Source: Paenibacillus sp.
Lineage (GTDB): Bacteria; Bacillota; Bacilli; Paenibacillales; NBRC-103111
Direction of reading: 5' to 3'
Assembly (NCBI GenBank): GCA_031180825.1
Contig: JAPSLM010000008.1
Coordinates: forward strand, 62,001 to 126,000
Length of the DNA: 64,000 bases
The number at the start of each line of letters is the position of its first letter. The first letter of the stretch is position 1. Of this stretch, positions 45,911 to 54,858 are shown piece after piece. Both the position numbers and the translations under genes were made by a program. The notes under the pieces were generated by a model. The model did not search any database. It had not been told where the DNA came from and saw nothing but the letters and a program-made list of their open reading frames with translations.

Positions 45911-46108
45911 TTACAGTTTGTGAACGTTAGCCGCTTGCGGACCACGGTTGCCTTGAACGATTTCGAACTCAACCGCTTGGCCTTCTTCCAAAGTTTTGAA
46001 GCCTTCGCCTTGGATAGCGGAGAAATGTACGAATACGTCGTCGCCGCCTTCTACTTGAATGAACCCGTAACCTTTTTCTGCGTTAAACCATTTTACTGTA
46101 CCTTTCAA
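45911..46108 (-). CDS. Cold-shock protein, Csp family
   Basis: 65 residues. The RNA-binding motifs RNP1 (KGYGFIQV) and RNP2 (VFVHFSAI) are present, and the protein starts with [15 protein letters not shown]. The start is TTG, 9 nt after GGAGG. It acts as an RNA chaperone. The upstream leader is short (about 40 nt), without the long cold-responsive leader of E. coli cspA. A small TCGCC/GGCGA hairpin (46131-46146) lies just above the ribosome site. Confidence 0.95.
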   Translation of the reverse strand: MKGTVKWFNAEKGYGFIQVEGGDDVFVHFSAIQGEGFKTLEEGQAVEFEIVQGNRGPQAANVHKL

Positions 46109-46154
46109 TGAAAACAACCTCCTAGATGTATCGCCATCAAGGGCGAATGGTTCA

Positions 46155-46183
46155 AGTATATCACCCTTATCAGGATAAATCAA
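46155..46183 (-). promoter_or_regulatory. Sigma-A promoter for the cold-shock gene
   Basis: TTGATT, 17-nt spacer, TATACT on the minus strand, about 45 nt from the start codon. Confidence 0.8.
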
Positions 46184-46206
46184 TAAGACGTAAATTATAC
46201 GCACCC

Positions 46207-46917
46207 TTATTTTTGAACGCGCAAAAGCTCCTTGGAACCGGGAATAAAAGGCAGTTCGGAGAGCTCCAACGACGCCTCGAATCCGGCCGCCCGCAGCTCT
46301 TCCAAAAGCCGGTCCAGCATCGGGTACCGGTCCCATTGCAGCGTAATAACGGGGTATACCCGCACCTCTCCGCCCGCACGGCACACCCTCAACAGCTCAC
46401 GAAGCGCCCGGGTGTGAAAAGCATAATCGAACTGCTCATGGTACAGAAATAAAAAATGGCTGCACAGCACAAGCCCGAACGATTCGTCCTCATAAGGAAG
46501 ATGAGGCAGCTCCGCCGCCGTATACTTGCTCCCTTCGGACGTGTTCGCATAATCGTCGGCAAACCGTTTGATCGACGCCTCGCGCATCGAGCGGTGCCGG
46601 TTCGGATCGCCGTAAAACGTCCAGTCAAAATTTTCCCGCAGCTTGGTCAGCTTCCCGGTCGACGATTCGATCTCCGCCATCCCATGACGGTAAATTCCTT
46701 CGGCCGACAGCTCGTACATCGGATCGGCCGCTTTGGCCGTCAACCCGCGGGCAGCGGCTTCCGCTACGAACGACGAAGCCCCGGCGGCCACGTCCAAAAT
46801 CGGGCCCGCCTCCAGCTGTTCCGGCTTCAGCCTGAACATGCGTTCATACTCGGCAAACGACCGGCAGGTCATTGCCACTCCAATCTGCTCATACCCTCTG
46901 TTTGCTTCTCCGCTCAT
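46207..46917 (-). CDS. SAM-dependent methyltransferase
   Basis: About 236 residues. Motif I is [20 protein letters not shown] (fold and SAM loop), and later motifs are [20 protein letters not shown] and [18 protein letters not shown]. This is the class I Rossmann-like fold of type 11-like methyltransferases. GCGGAG lies 4 nt before the chosen ATG; the start is therefore uncertain, with alternatives upstream and about 15 codons downstream. The substrate is unknown. Confidence 0.8.
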   Translation of the reverse strand: MSGEANRGYEQIGVAMTCRSFAEYERMFRLKPEQLEAGPILDVAAGASSFVAEAAARGLTAKAADPMYELSAEGIYRHGMAEIESSTGKLTKLRENFDWTFYGDPNRHRSMREASIKRFADDYANTSEGSKYTAAELPHLPYEDESFGLVLCSHFLFLYHEQFDYAFHTRALRELLRVCRAGGEVRVYPVITLQWDRYPMLDRLLEELRAAGFEASLELSELPFIPGSKELLRVQK

Positions 46918-47137
46918 CTTTCTCCGCTCTTCTCTGCTCGTGTTCTGAATAAGCTTGGCCCCCACCCGCCCTTTGGCCGATGCTGAGCTTGTTGGCATTT
47001 TAGCACGGTCTATGGTGATTGGCAATCTCAATATGACCGCCTGTCCGGTTGAAGCCAAGATCAATTCATGCTAAGGTAAAGAGGTATCGACGGGCTCTTA
47101 TTGCCTGCAACCAATGGAATGGAAAGAGGTAACAGCC

Positions 47138-47383
47138 TTGAAAAATCAGGGGATTAAAAAACATACGATCTACAAAAAAGACAAATGGAATATGCTCACG
47201 GTCGAGGTCAACGGAAAACAGTTGATTCTAAGAGAAATTTCCGACCAGTGGGGCGAGGATTGCCACACGTTTCTCAGCCGCCCGGAGATGATGCATTGGG
47301 TGAACGAACGCTTCTCGAAGGAACGGTTCCAAGGTACCGACGAAGAGCGTGAGAGTATTATGGAAGCTTTCCGTCAAGTTTAA
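47138..47383 (+). CDS. Conserved-looking small protein of unknown function
   Basis: About 81 residues, TTG start after GAGGTAA; an upstream ATG in frame has no ribosome site. It begins basic (KNQGIKKHTIYKKDKW), then a beta-rich part (LTVEVNGKQLILREI), then a helical C-terminus (SKERFQGTDEERESIMEAFRQ). It is soluble and has no known motif. It lies just before the terC riboswitch promoter. I do not recognise the family. Confidence 0.65.
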   Translation: MKNQGIKKHTIYKKDKWNMLTVEVNGKQLILREISDQWGEDCHTFLSRPEMMHWVNERFSKERFQGTDEERESIMEAFRQV

Positions 47384-47406
47384 TCCGAAGGTTGGACATA
47401 TTTTGC

Positions 47407-47436
47407 TTGACGTCCGGCTTGTCCATTCGCTATAAT
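47407..47436 (+). promoter_or_regulatory. Sigma-A promoter of the terC riboswitch leader
   Basis: TTGACG, 18-nt spacer, TATAAT. Confidence 0.85.
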
Positions 47437-47454
47437 GAGGGCAATTACATAAGG

Positions 47455-47581
47455 ATGTCCTCCAAAGGGGAGTAGCTGTCACAGTAAAGTCGTCAGTTCG
47501 GGTTCTGCGAAGAGCCCCGGCTTTATTGGCAACGAAACGTTGTTAGCAAGACCTTTGCCATAAGAGGTAAAGGTCTTTTTT
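47455..47581 (+). ncRNA. yybP-ykoY (manganese) riboswitch
   Basis: The leader carries the diagnostic AAAGGGGAGTAGCT block, a long side hairpin (AAGTCGTC ... GGGTTCTGCG ... GCCCCGG) and the closing GCAAGACCTTTGCC. AAAGG of the first block can pair with CCTTT of the last to form P1. An expression hairpin follows: AGACCTTTGCC pairs with GGTAAAGGTCT and TTTTTT follows. In this family Mn2+ stabilises the aptamer and prevents that terminator. The terC gene 100 nt downstream is a classic target. Confidence 0.9.
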
Positions 47582-47586
47582 GGTGG

Positions 47587-47623
47587 AAAAATGACCTTTA
47601 CCGAGATGGTAGAGGTCATTTTT
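47587..47623 (+). terminator. Second, terminator-like hairpin in the terC leader
   Basis: AAAAATGACCTTTACC pairs with TGGTAGAGGTCATTTTT apart from one T/G mismatch or wobble. It is a near copy of the riboswitch terminator hairpin and could act as a second stop or switch. Confidence 0.6.
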
Positions 47624-47670
47624 GTGTAAATACTAACACCAACAACAACGTAAAAAGGAGTGGTAGGGAC

Positions 47671-48468
47671 ATGGAATGGTTGTCCGTAGAATTTTTTCTC
47701 GCCCTGATGAACATTGTCTTGATCGACCTCGTGCTTGCCGGGGACAATGCCATCGTCATCGCACTCGCCGCGCGCAATTTGCCGAAGGAGCAGCAAAAAG
47801 GCGCTGTCCTTTGGGGCACGCTTGGCGCCGTCGTCATTCGTGTCATCGCCACACTTGCCGTCGTCTGGCTGCTGAAGCTTCCTGCCCTGCTGCTCATCGG
47901 CGGAGTCGTGCTGATCTGGATCGCCTACAAGCTGCTGGTGGACAAAAAAGATCATGCCATTGAAGCGAAGCCGCAGCTTTGGCCCGCAATTCGCACGATC
48001 ATTATCGCCGATGCGGCCATGGGCTTCGACAACGTCATGGCGGTCGCAGGCGCTTCCCACGGCAGCCCCGTTCTCGTTATCCTCGGCCTCATAATCAGCG
48101 TGCCGATCATGGTATGGGGCAGCACTTTGTTTATCCGGCTGCTCGAACGATTTCCTTGGATCATTTACATCGGTTCCGGCGTATTGGCATATACCGCGGG
48201 TACGATGCTGACGGGAGACCTGCTGGTGAAGGAATGGTTTATTGCCAATCCGATCGTGAAGTGGGGCTTGGTTGCCATCATTGTCGTGGGAGTTCTCCTG
48301 GCAGGCTACTGGAAAAAAATTTACGGCTCCCTGGTATCCATTAACGAAAGCGGCCACCTGACCATCCCGCCCGACCTGGAGCACGGAGCGGACATCCAAC
48401 CGAACGACAGCTTCGAAGCGAAGCGTGATGAAAAAGGACGTTTGATTTTGGTGAAGTCGCGAGGCTGA
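47671..48468 (+). CDS. TerC-family manganese exporter-like membrane protein
   Basis: 265 residues, AAAAGGAG upstream. Seven membrane helices with conserved acidic metal sites: DLVLAGDNAIVIALAARNLP and MGFDNVMAVAGASHG. The last about 45 residues are a soluble tail. Bacillus YkoY/YceF relatives protect against manganese excess and supply Mn to exported enzymes. Control by a yybP-ykoY riboswitch strongly supports Mn export. It is the only gene in this transcription unit. Confidence 0.92.
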   Translation: MEWLSVEFFLALMNIVLIDLVLAGDNAIVIALAARNLPKEQQKGAVLWGTLGAVVIRVIATLAVVWLLKLPALLLIGGVVLIWIAYKLLVDKKDHAIEAKPQLWPAIRTIIIADAAMGFDNVMAVAGASHGSPVLVILGLIISVPIMVWGSTLFIRLLERFPWIIYIGSGVLAYTAGTMLTGDLLVKEWFIANPIVKWGLVAIIVVGVLLAGYWKKIYGSLVSINESGHLTIPPDLEHGADIQPNDSFEAKRDEKGRLILVKSRG

Positions 48469-48512
48469 AGAGGTTGTTCTTGAACAGTGAAATAAAGTGC
48501 TCGCTAAGCAGT

Positions 48513-48618
48513 AGAGTAACTGCCTCCGGCCGCTGTTGACAACGGGTTAAATGAACTGGATATTTACGGTAATAACCCGTTGTCAAAGGCGGCACGCAAG
48601 CTCTCCGACAGTTACTCT
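48513..48618. repeat. Nested inverted-repeat element downstream of terC
   Basis: AGAGTAACTG (48513-48522) pairs with CAGTTACTCT (48609-48618), and inside it GACAACGGGTTA (48538-48549) pairs with TAACCCGTTGTC (48573-48584) around a 23-nt loop. No T-run follows, so it is not a standard terminator, and no ORF is present. It may be a small mobile (MITE-like) element or a structured RNA. Confidence 0.55.
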
Positions 48619-48696
48619 GCTCTCTCTATGCATTATTTCAAAGGTCCGTTCAAAAACAAAAATCAGCCTCGCGGCTTACATGGCAAGGCAATAAAC

Positions 48697-48730
48697 GAAA
48701 AGCCGGCACATCCACTGGTGCCGGCTTTTC
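48697..48730 (-). terminator. Terminator of the pyruvate-oxidase-like gene
   Basis: GAAAAGCCGGCA pairs with TGCCGGCTTTTC. On the minus strand the stem ends in TTTTC. Confidence 0.85.
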
Positions 48731-48739
48731 TCTATAAGC

Positions 48740-50422
48740 TTAGATTTTTGCATGCGGTACAGGGGTTGCCGCGGTGCGGACGTCGATCAGCGCGGGCTTG
48801 CCGCCGGACAGCGCCTCGCGGAGGGATTGCTCGAATTCGGCGGAGCTTGACGCCCGATAGCCTAAGCCGCCGCAGGCTTCGGCGATAGCCGCGAAATCAG
48901 GGGGTTGGATCGCGCTGCCGGTCAGGTTCATATCGGCGGCGTTCATCCGGGCCTGCTCCATCGCGTAAGCGGCATTATTGAGAACGATCAGCACGATCGG
49001 GAGCCGGAGCTCGACGGCCGTCTGGAATTCCATCAGCGTCTGGACGACGCCTCCATCCCCTGCTATGGCGATCGCTTGACGGTCCGGATAGCAGAGCTTG
49101 GCGGCTATCGCCGCGGGCAAAGCAAAGCCAAGAGTACGCCACCGGCCGGAGATCAAAATATCCTGCCCGGCCTTAGCCTGGAAGATACGATTAAACCATA
49201 GCGTATGATCGCCGGTATCGACGGCGATGACCGCTTGGTCCGATACGTGATCCGCAATGGTCTTGATGACGCGCTGCGGCGGTATCGGGGTGCCATCGGC
49301 ACCGGCCTCCCCTTCGATCTGCCGTTTCCAGCCCGAACATACGTCTCGAACCCGGGCTCGCCAGGCGCTGCGGTCTTGGGCCGAAATATGCCCGGCTGCG
49401 GCCAGCTTGGGAACAATTTGCCCGAGGTCGCCGACGATACCTTTATGCAGCGGGTGACCGAGGCCAAGCGCTTCCCGGTTCCAATCGACCTGAACGATCC
49501 GGGCCTGCGTCGGCACGTAATCGTCCGGCCACCATGTCGCGCCCAGCATCACGATGAGATCACTTTCGGCCAGCAGGAGGCTGGACGCCTCGCTGCCGGC
49601 CTGACCGAGCCCTCCTGCGTAGCATGCATGATCGTTCGGAAACAACGGACGCGCAGGCAGCGTTGTTATGACGGCGGCAGACAGCTTCTCGGCAAGCTGA
49701 ACGACTTGCTCCGTTGTCCGCTTCACGCCGCGGCCGATAAACAGAACCGGCCGCTCGGCCGAAGCGAGCAAAGCCGCCGCTTCCGCGATTTCGCTGTCGG
49801 GTGCGGCCAACGGCTGATGCAGGTGGGCGGCATACGGCTTCACCCCGCCTTTGACCTTCGCCGGGTACAAGTCCTTCGGGACGGATAGATGGGTCACCCG
49901 CCCTTGGAGCAAGCCATGGACGAGCGCTTGCTCCATCAGCTCGGGCAGCGCGTCCGCGTGCGTGAGCAGCTCGGATTTCCCCGCAACGGCCGCGTTGAGT
50001 TTCTGCTGGTCTACGTACTGCTTCGCCCGAGTGCCGATTTTCGCCGTTTCGACCTGCCCTGACAGCGCCAGTACCGGCGCCCGATCCATGGCGGCATCGG
50101 CGAGGCCGTTCAACATATTCGCTACTCCAGGGCCGCTTGTCGCCAGGCATACCGCCGTCTTTCCCGTCAGTTTGGCTTCGGCGGAAGCCATCAGCGCGGC
50201 GCCGCTCTCATGCCGGCAGGCCACGTACCGGATCGCGTTCTGTTTTCCGAGCTCATCCAATAAACTTAAATTGGCATCGCCGATCACGCCGTAGATCCGC
50301 TCGATTTTCCAAGCTTTGAGCTGCTCCAATACGAACTGCGAAACGGATAAACCCGCTGCAGGCTTGGTCCGGTCGGCAAGCACTGGGGGTGCGGGAGCCT
50401 CCGTGAGTGTGGAGGGGCTCAT
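48740..50422 (-). CDS. Thiamine-diphosphate enzyme, pyruvate oxidase/acetolactate synthase-like (YdaP-like)
   Basis: 560 residues. Pyr-domain Glu in RHESGAALMASAEAK, a central FAD/ADP-type domain, and the ThDP motif GDGGVVQTLMEFQTAVELRLP ending in LNN. The ThDP-dependent family converts pyruvate to acetyl phosphate/acetate or acetolactate, and the arrangement resembles Bacillus YdaP pyruvate oxidase. It lacks an adjacent small regulatory subunit, which argues against biosynthetic ALS. The ATG follows AAAGGAG. A product cannot be assigned from sequence alone. Confidence 0.85.
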   Translation of the reverse strand: MSPSTLTEAPAPPVLADRTKPAAGLSVSQFVLEQLKAWKIERIYGVIGDANLSLLDELGKQNAIRYVACRHESGAALMASAEAKLTGKTAVCLATSGPGVANMLNGLADAAMDRAPVLALSGQVETAKIGTRAKQYVDQQKLNAAVAGKSELLTHADALPELMEQALVHGLLQGRVTHLSVPKDLYPAKVKGGVKPYAAHLHQPLAAPDSEIAEAAALLASAERPVLFIGRGVKRTTEQVVQLAEKLSAAVITTLPARPLFPNDHACYAGGLGQAGSEASSLLLAESDLIVMLGATWWPDDYVPTQARIVQVDWNREALGLGHPLHKGIVGDLGQIVPKLAAAGHISAQDRSAWRARVRDVCSGWKRQIEGEAGADGTPIPPQRVIKTIADHVSDQAVIAVDTGDHTLWFNRIFQAKAGQDILISGRWRTLGFALPAAIAAKLCYPDRQAIAIAGDGGVVQTLMEFQTAVELRLPIVLIVLNNAAYAMEQARMNAADMNLTGSAIQPPDFAAIAEACGGLGYRASSSAEFEQSLREALSGGKPALIDVRTAATPVPHAKI

Positions 50423-50547
50423 GCAATCACTCCTTTCCTTTTCGGATAGCGTTCCCTTCGGAGCCCTTCCCTTTGCATTTTTTTCATGAGGAGTTAAAGG
50501 AAAAACGCCTGAATTGGCGAACATAGTCAATAAAGAGGTGATAAATT

Positions 50548-50730
50548 TTGAGCAATGGCGCTTCGATCTTGACGTTTACGATTATTTCGTTCTCCCTCGC
50601 GCTGATCTTGATCATGAAAAAAGACACCTTGCCGGCAAACGTAAAACGGCCCTTGGCCATATTGGCGCTGGTGATGGTTTCGTTTTCATTCGTGCTGATG
50701 ATCTATAGCTTTTTTTCCGGCGCGAAGTAA
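50548..50730 (+). CDS. Small two-helix membrane protein
   Basis: 60 residues, TTG start after GAGGTGA. Two membrane helices are clear (ASILTFTIISFSLALILIM and PLAILALVMVSFSFVLMIYSF), separated by a short KKDTLPANVKR loop. No motif is recognised. It is divergent from the pyruvate-oxidase-like gene and lies upstream of pepF. Confidence 0.75.
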   Translation: MSNGASILTFTIISFSLALILIMKKDTLPANVKRPLAILALVMVSFSFVLMIYSFFSGAK

Positions 50731-50956
50731 GCGGATAGACTTCCTCCCTTGAATTTCCTATACTTATATTTAAGCCTCGCTCCGGCCATACTAACTAGAG
50801 CTTTCCAACGGACCCATAAACAGTTTGGAGCGTGAGCGGGTAATGCGATTGTTGCCGTTGCTGCTTTCCGGCGCGCTGCTCTCCGGTGTTGTGATCGGAT
50901 CGGCGGCGGCCGCGAATCAAGCGGCCAAACCAATTCATTTGACAAGGAGGGCTCCC

Positions 50957-52747
50957 ATGAATCAAGTACCGAAGCGGAGCGACGTTCCTGCGGAACACCG
51001 TTGGAACCTGGAGGACCTTTTTCCGAACCAGCAGGCCTGGGATCAAGAGTATCAAGATGTGAAAAACGCGCTGAAGGAAATCGGCCGTTTTCACGGCAAG
51101 CTGAGCGATCCGGCGGCCATCAAGCAGTGCTTCGAGCTGGAGGATAAAATCTCCCTGCATACGGAACGTCTGTACGTCTACGCCAACATGAAGCATCATG
51201 AGGACATGGCGGACCCTACATATCAGGCCTTATCCGATAAATCGAAAAAGTTAAGCGTCGAAGCGGGTGAAGCGACCTCGTTCATTTCCCCGGAAATTTT
51301 AAGCTTGTCGGACGACCAGCTGCACAAGCTGGTGAACGATCCCCAGCTCGCTTTCTACAAAAGGACGCTCGAAGAGCTGATCCGCGAGAAGCAGCACGTG
51401 CTCAGCAAAGCGGAGGAAGCGCTGCTGGCCCAAGTCGGTAACCTGTCGCAAGCGCCGAGCACGATTTACGGCATGATCAACAACGCGGATATCAAGTTCC
51501 CGAAGGTGAAGAACGAAAAAGGCGAAGAAGTCGAGCTTACGCACGGCCGCTACATCCAATTCCTCGAAAGCCGCAACCGCGACGTCCGCAAGCAAGCTTT
51601 CGAGACGATGTACGCTACCTATGCAAAGCAAAAAAATACGATCGCCTCGACTCTTGCCGCCAATGTGACGAAAAACATTTTTTATTCCAAGGTCCGCAAG
51701 TACCCTTCTACGCTGGAAATGTCGCTGTTCGGGGACAATATCAAGAAGGAAGTATACACGAACCTGATCGATACGATTCACGAGTCGCTGCCGCTCATGC
51801 ACCGCTATATGGAACTGCGCCGCAAGCTGATGAAGGTCGACAAGCTGCACATGTACGACTTGTTCGCTCCGCTGGTCGAAGAATTCGACCTTGAGATCAC
51901 GTACGAGGAAGCGAAGAAAACGGTCAAGGAAAGCTTGAAGCCGCTCGGCGAAGAGTATTTGAAGATTTTGCAGGCGGGCTTCGAGGGCGGCTGGATCGAC
52001 ATTTACGAGAACGAAGGCAAGCGCAACGGCGCCTACAGCTGGGGGGCATTCGGTACCCACCCGTACGTGCTCCTGAATCACAAGGACAACCTGAACAGCA
52101 TGTTCACGCTGACGCACGAGATGGGCCACGCGCTCCACTCTTACTTGTCGGACGCGAACCAGCCTTACCGCTACGCGCAATATACGATTTTCCTTGCGGA
52201 AGTCGCATCGACGCTCAACGAAGCGCTGCTGATGGATTACCTGCTGAAGAAGTCGACGGACAAGAAAGAAAAAATGTATCTGCTCACCTACTATATGGAC
52301 CAGTTCCGGACAACGGTATTCCGGCAAACCATGTTCGCCGAGTTCGAGAAGATCATTCACGAAAAAGCGGAGCAAGGCGAAACGCTTACCCCGCAGCTGT
52401 TGAGCCAAGTCTACTACGATCTGAACGTGCAGTATTACGGCAAGGATATGGTGGTAGATCAGGACATCGAGATGGAATGGGCGCGTATCCCTCATTTCTA
52501 CAACAGCTTCTACGTGTACAAATACGCCACCGGTTTCTCGGCCGCTACCAGCTTTGCGAAGCAAATCCTGGACGAGGGCCAGCCGGCTGTCGACCGCTAT
52601 CTCGGCTTCTTGAAAAGCGGGAGCAGCGACTACTCCATCAATATCTTGAAGAAGGCAGGCGTGGATATGTCGACGCCGGAACCGATCAAACAGGCGATGA
52701 GCGTATTCAAAGAGCTTCTGGAGCAAATGGAAGCGCTGGCGAAGTAA
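50957..52747 (+). CDS. pepF: Oligoendopeptidase F (M3 family), possible second upstream start
   Basis: 596 residues from the ATG 8 nt after AAGGAGGG. The zinc motif is LTHEMGHALHS, and the usual PepF blocks (RSDVPAEHRWNLEDLF; GSSDYSINILKKAGVD) are present. The normal cytosolic enzyme cleaves short peptides. The same frame stays open upstream: from an ATG at 50843 it reads a signal-like LLPLLLSGALLSGVVIGSAAAANQ and joins the protein. That upstream start has a weak ribosome site, so the cytosolic form should dominate. An exported form is possible. Confidence 0.92.
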   Translation: MNQVPKRSDVPAEHRWNLEDLFPNQQAWDQEYQDVKNALKEIGRFHGKLSDPAAIKQCFELEDKISLHTERLYVYANMKHHEDMADPTYQALSDKSKKLSVEAGEATSFISPEILSLSDDQLHKLVNDPQLAFYKRTLEELIREKQHVLSKAEEALLAQVGNLSQAPSTIYGMINNADIKFPKVKNEKGEEVELTHGRYIQFLESRNRDVRKQAFETMYATYAKQKNTIASTLAANVTKNIFYSKVRKYPSTLEMSLFGDNIKKEVYTNLIDTIHESLPLMHRYMELRRKLMKVDKLHMYDLFAPLVEEFDLEITYEEAKKTVKESLKPLGEEYLKILQAGFEGGWIDIYENEGKRNGAYSWGAFGTHPYVLLNHKDNLNSMFTLTHEMGHALHSYLSDANQPYRYAQYTIFLAEVASTLNEALLMDYLLKKSTDKKEKMYLLTYYMDQFRTTVFRQTMFAEFEKIIHEKAEQGETLTPQLLSQVYYDLNVQYYGKDMVVDQDIEMEWARIPHFYNSFYVYKYATGFSAATSFAKQILDEGQPAVDRYLGFLKSGSSDYSINILKKAGVDMSTPEPIKQAMSVFKELLEQMEALAK

Positions 52748-52757
52748 GCCGCCGACG

Positions 52758-52790
52758 CAGGCCGAGTCCGGTATTGCCCGGCTCGGCCTG
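52758..52790 (+). terminator. Terminator of pepF
   Basis: CAGGCCGAG pairs with CTCGGCCTG, followed by a weak TTTGCCCTTC tail. Confidence 0.6.
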
Positions 52791-52828
52791 TTTGCCCTTC
52801 ATGCAGCAGTCAAAAGGAGACGATTTCG

Positions 52829-53179
52829 ATGAGAGCCCAATGGATGTTGATCAGCACGTTGCTTTTTGCCCTTATTACCGCAGTTTTCGCCGTTATTAAC
52901 GTAGAGCCCGTCCGCGTGAATTTTTTGTTCACCCAAGCCGACATCCCGCTCATTCTCGTTATTCTGGGATCCACCCTGCTCGGCGGCCTGATCGCCTTTC
53001 TGATCGGCTTGTTCCGCCAGATCAAGCTGCAGCGCAAGATCAAGCAGCTTGAGAAACAGCTGAGCGGAACGTCCTCCGAGCAAGCTCTGGCCGTCTCCGA
53101 AGATACGGGAAGCCAGTCGTTCCTTTCGGCTGATACGGACGTGGAGCATGCCGAAGATGGGAAGAGTTCGAGCAAATAG
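52829..53179 (+). CDS. LapA-like (DUF1049) membrane protein
   Basis: 116 residues. Two membrane helices (WMLISTLLFALITAVFAVINV and IPLILVILGSTLLGGLIAFLIGL) precede a Lys/Gln coiled segment (RQIKLQRKIKQLEKQL) and an acidic low-complexity tail. This order is that of the LapA/DUF1049 family, linked in E. coli to LPS assembly; in Gram-positives the role is unknown. AAAGGAG is upstream of the ATG. Confidence 0.85.
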   Translation: MRAQWMLISTLLFALITAVFAVINVEPVRVNFLFTQADIPLILVILGSTLLGGLIAFLIGLFRQIKLQRKIKQLEKQLSGTSSEQALAVSEDTGSQSFLSADTDVEHAEDGKSSSK

Positions 53180-53359
53180 CGGTTCGTACCCACCATTTTT
53201 TCAAATAATCAAGAAATAGTAAAATTTATATTAAATCTGCCATAACCTTTCCATCCTCATTGATCAAAAACCCCACTTTCATTAATATAGTAAGTGCGAG
53301 TTATGGAACGATTTTCCTAGTTACTAGGACGTAATCCATGCAGGAAGGATGCCGGCAGC

Positions 53360-54715
53360 ATGGTTGATCAATGGACGGATGCAGAGCAAACCCAATTATA
53401 TTACAGCGCGTTTAGGCTATCCGCTAACGGTATGGCTTTCTTCTCGGAAGAAGGCCTATTTCTTCGCGTCAATCCTGCATTCGGCAAGCAAATCGGTTAC
53501 CCCGAAGAGGCGTTGAACGGTACGCCCTGGGAACCTTTTATTCATCCCGACGATCGAAAGCAGATTCATAGAATGCTGAAGGATATGGCCAACGGGACGC
53601 ATGGATTTCAGCCGTTCAAAGCAAGGCTCATCCGCAGCGACGGCGCGCCGGTCCGGTGCTCCGTCACCGTCCCCGACATTATTAGTCCAAACGGATTGCC
53701 GGCTTTTCTTTTCGTGCAGATTCTGGACAACGATGCGCGGAGCCGGTTCGCGATACCGGCCCCCGGGCGGGAATCGGCACGCGAGCCGGACGGTACAAGC
53801 AGCGATTCCCTATACCGGACTCTCGTAGAGCAAAGTACGGACGTTGTATCGAAGCACGATTTGTCGGGCCGTATTTTGTACATCTCCCCTTCTTGCCGTA
53901 ACCTGCTTGGGTACGAGCCCGAGGAATTGATCGGAATGAACATCTGCGATCTGATTCATCCGGAGGATTTGACGAAAATCCCCGGCTTTATGTCCCCTCT
54001 AGTGACCGCGCCGAATCTGCCTCTGATCTCGTACCGGATTCGCAAGAAAAACGGCGGCTATGTCTGGTTCGAAACTAGCGGACGAATCGCCGACGAACAC
54101 GGATCGGAGAACGGACAAACCGTGGTCTGTATTTCCCGGGACGTCTCTTCGCGCAAGCAAACGGAACAGCAGCTGATGAAAACCAACGAGCTGCTGCAAA
54201 AGATTTCTTCGATCGACGCGCTGACCGGGCTCGCCAACCGGCGGTTCTTCGACGAGCGGTTTGCCAAGGAATGGCGGCATGCCATGCGATTCTCCACGCC
54301 GCTTTCCGTGATCTTGCTCGATATCGACTATTTCAAGCGGTATAACGATACGTACGGGCATCATGACGGCGACGCCTGCCTCCAGTATGTGGCCGAAGCG
54401 ATGCGGCGCGCGGCCAAGCGCCCGGGCGACATGATCGCAAGATACGGCGGGGAGGAATTCGTGATCGTGCTGCCGGTTACGGACGGCCGCGGCGCGCTTC
54501 ACGTGGCCGAGCGAATGCGCTCGGAGGTGGAGCTGCTGCGCATTCCGCATCGCCGCTCCGCCGTCTCTTCGTTCGTCACGGCGAGTCTGGGCGTGGCCAC
54601 GATGGTTCCCGCCCGCGACGTCTCGCCGCGGGAGCTGATTATCCGCGCGGACAAGGCTCTTTATCGGGCCAAGCAGGAAGGACGGAACCGGGCTATAGCT
54701 TATGGCGACGAATAA
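53360..54715 (+). CDS. PAS-PAS-GGDEF diguanylate cyclase
   Basis: 451 residues, no membrane helix. Two PAS domains (about 10-125, and 145-275 starting TLVEQSTDVVSKHDLSGRI) are followed by a GGDEF domain. The active site is RYGGEEF, and the inhibitory I-site RxxD is present five residues before it (RPGD). GLANRRFFDERF and LLDIDYFKRYNDTYGHHDGD are the usual blocks. It should make c-di-GMP in response to a cytosolic signal. The gene is alone, with a hairpin terminator after it. Confidence 0.93.
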   Translation: MVDQWTDAEQTQLYYSAFRLSANGMAFFSEEGLFLRVNPAFGKQIGYPEEALNGTPWEPFIHPDDRKQIHRMLKDMANGTHGFQPFKARLIRSDGAPVRCSVTVPDIISPNGLPAFLFVQILDNDARSRFAIPAPGRESAREPDGTSSDSLYRTLVEQSTDVVSKHDLSGRILYISPSCRNLLGYEPEELIGMNICDLIHPEDLTKIPGFMSPLVTAPNLPLISYRIRKKNGGYVWFETSGRIADEHGSENGQTVVCISRDVSSRKQTEQQLMKTNELLQKISSIDALTGLANRRFFDERFAKEWRHAMRFSTPLSVILLDIDYFKRYNDTYGHHDGDACLQYVAEAMRRAAKRPGDMIARYGGEEFVIVLPVTDGRGALHVAERMRSEVELLRIPHRRSAVSSFVTASLGVATMVPARDVSPRELIIRADKALYRAKQEGRNRAIAYGDE

Positions 54716-54722
54716 ATCGGCA

Positions 54723-54758
54723 CACCGCTCTTTTTCTTTTTGGCAAAGGGCGGTTTTT
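54723..54758 (+). terminator. Terminator of the GGDEF gene
   Basis: ACCGC pairs with GCGGT and CTTT with AAAG, then TTTTTG. Confidence 0.65.
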
Positions 54759-54858
54759 GATGAAACAATTTCTTCCGGGAGCGCGTCAGTAGGGGTGAGC
54801 TGCAGGATTTTCAAAAAGGATACAAAGAGGGTACTAAACATCAAAGGAGGAAAATCAA

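Noticed and set aside
47479-48399. 306-codon minus-strand frame over terC and its leader
   Set aside because: Antisense shadow. The plus strand has promoter, riboswitch, ribosome site and family motifs.
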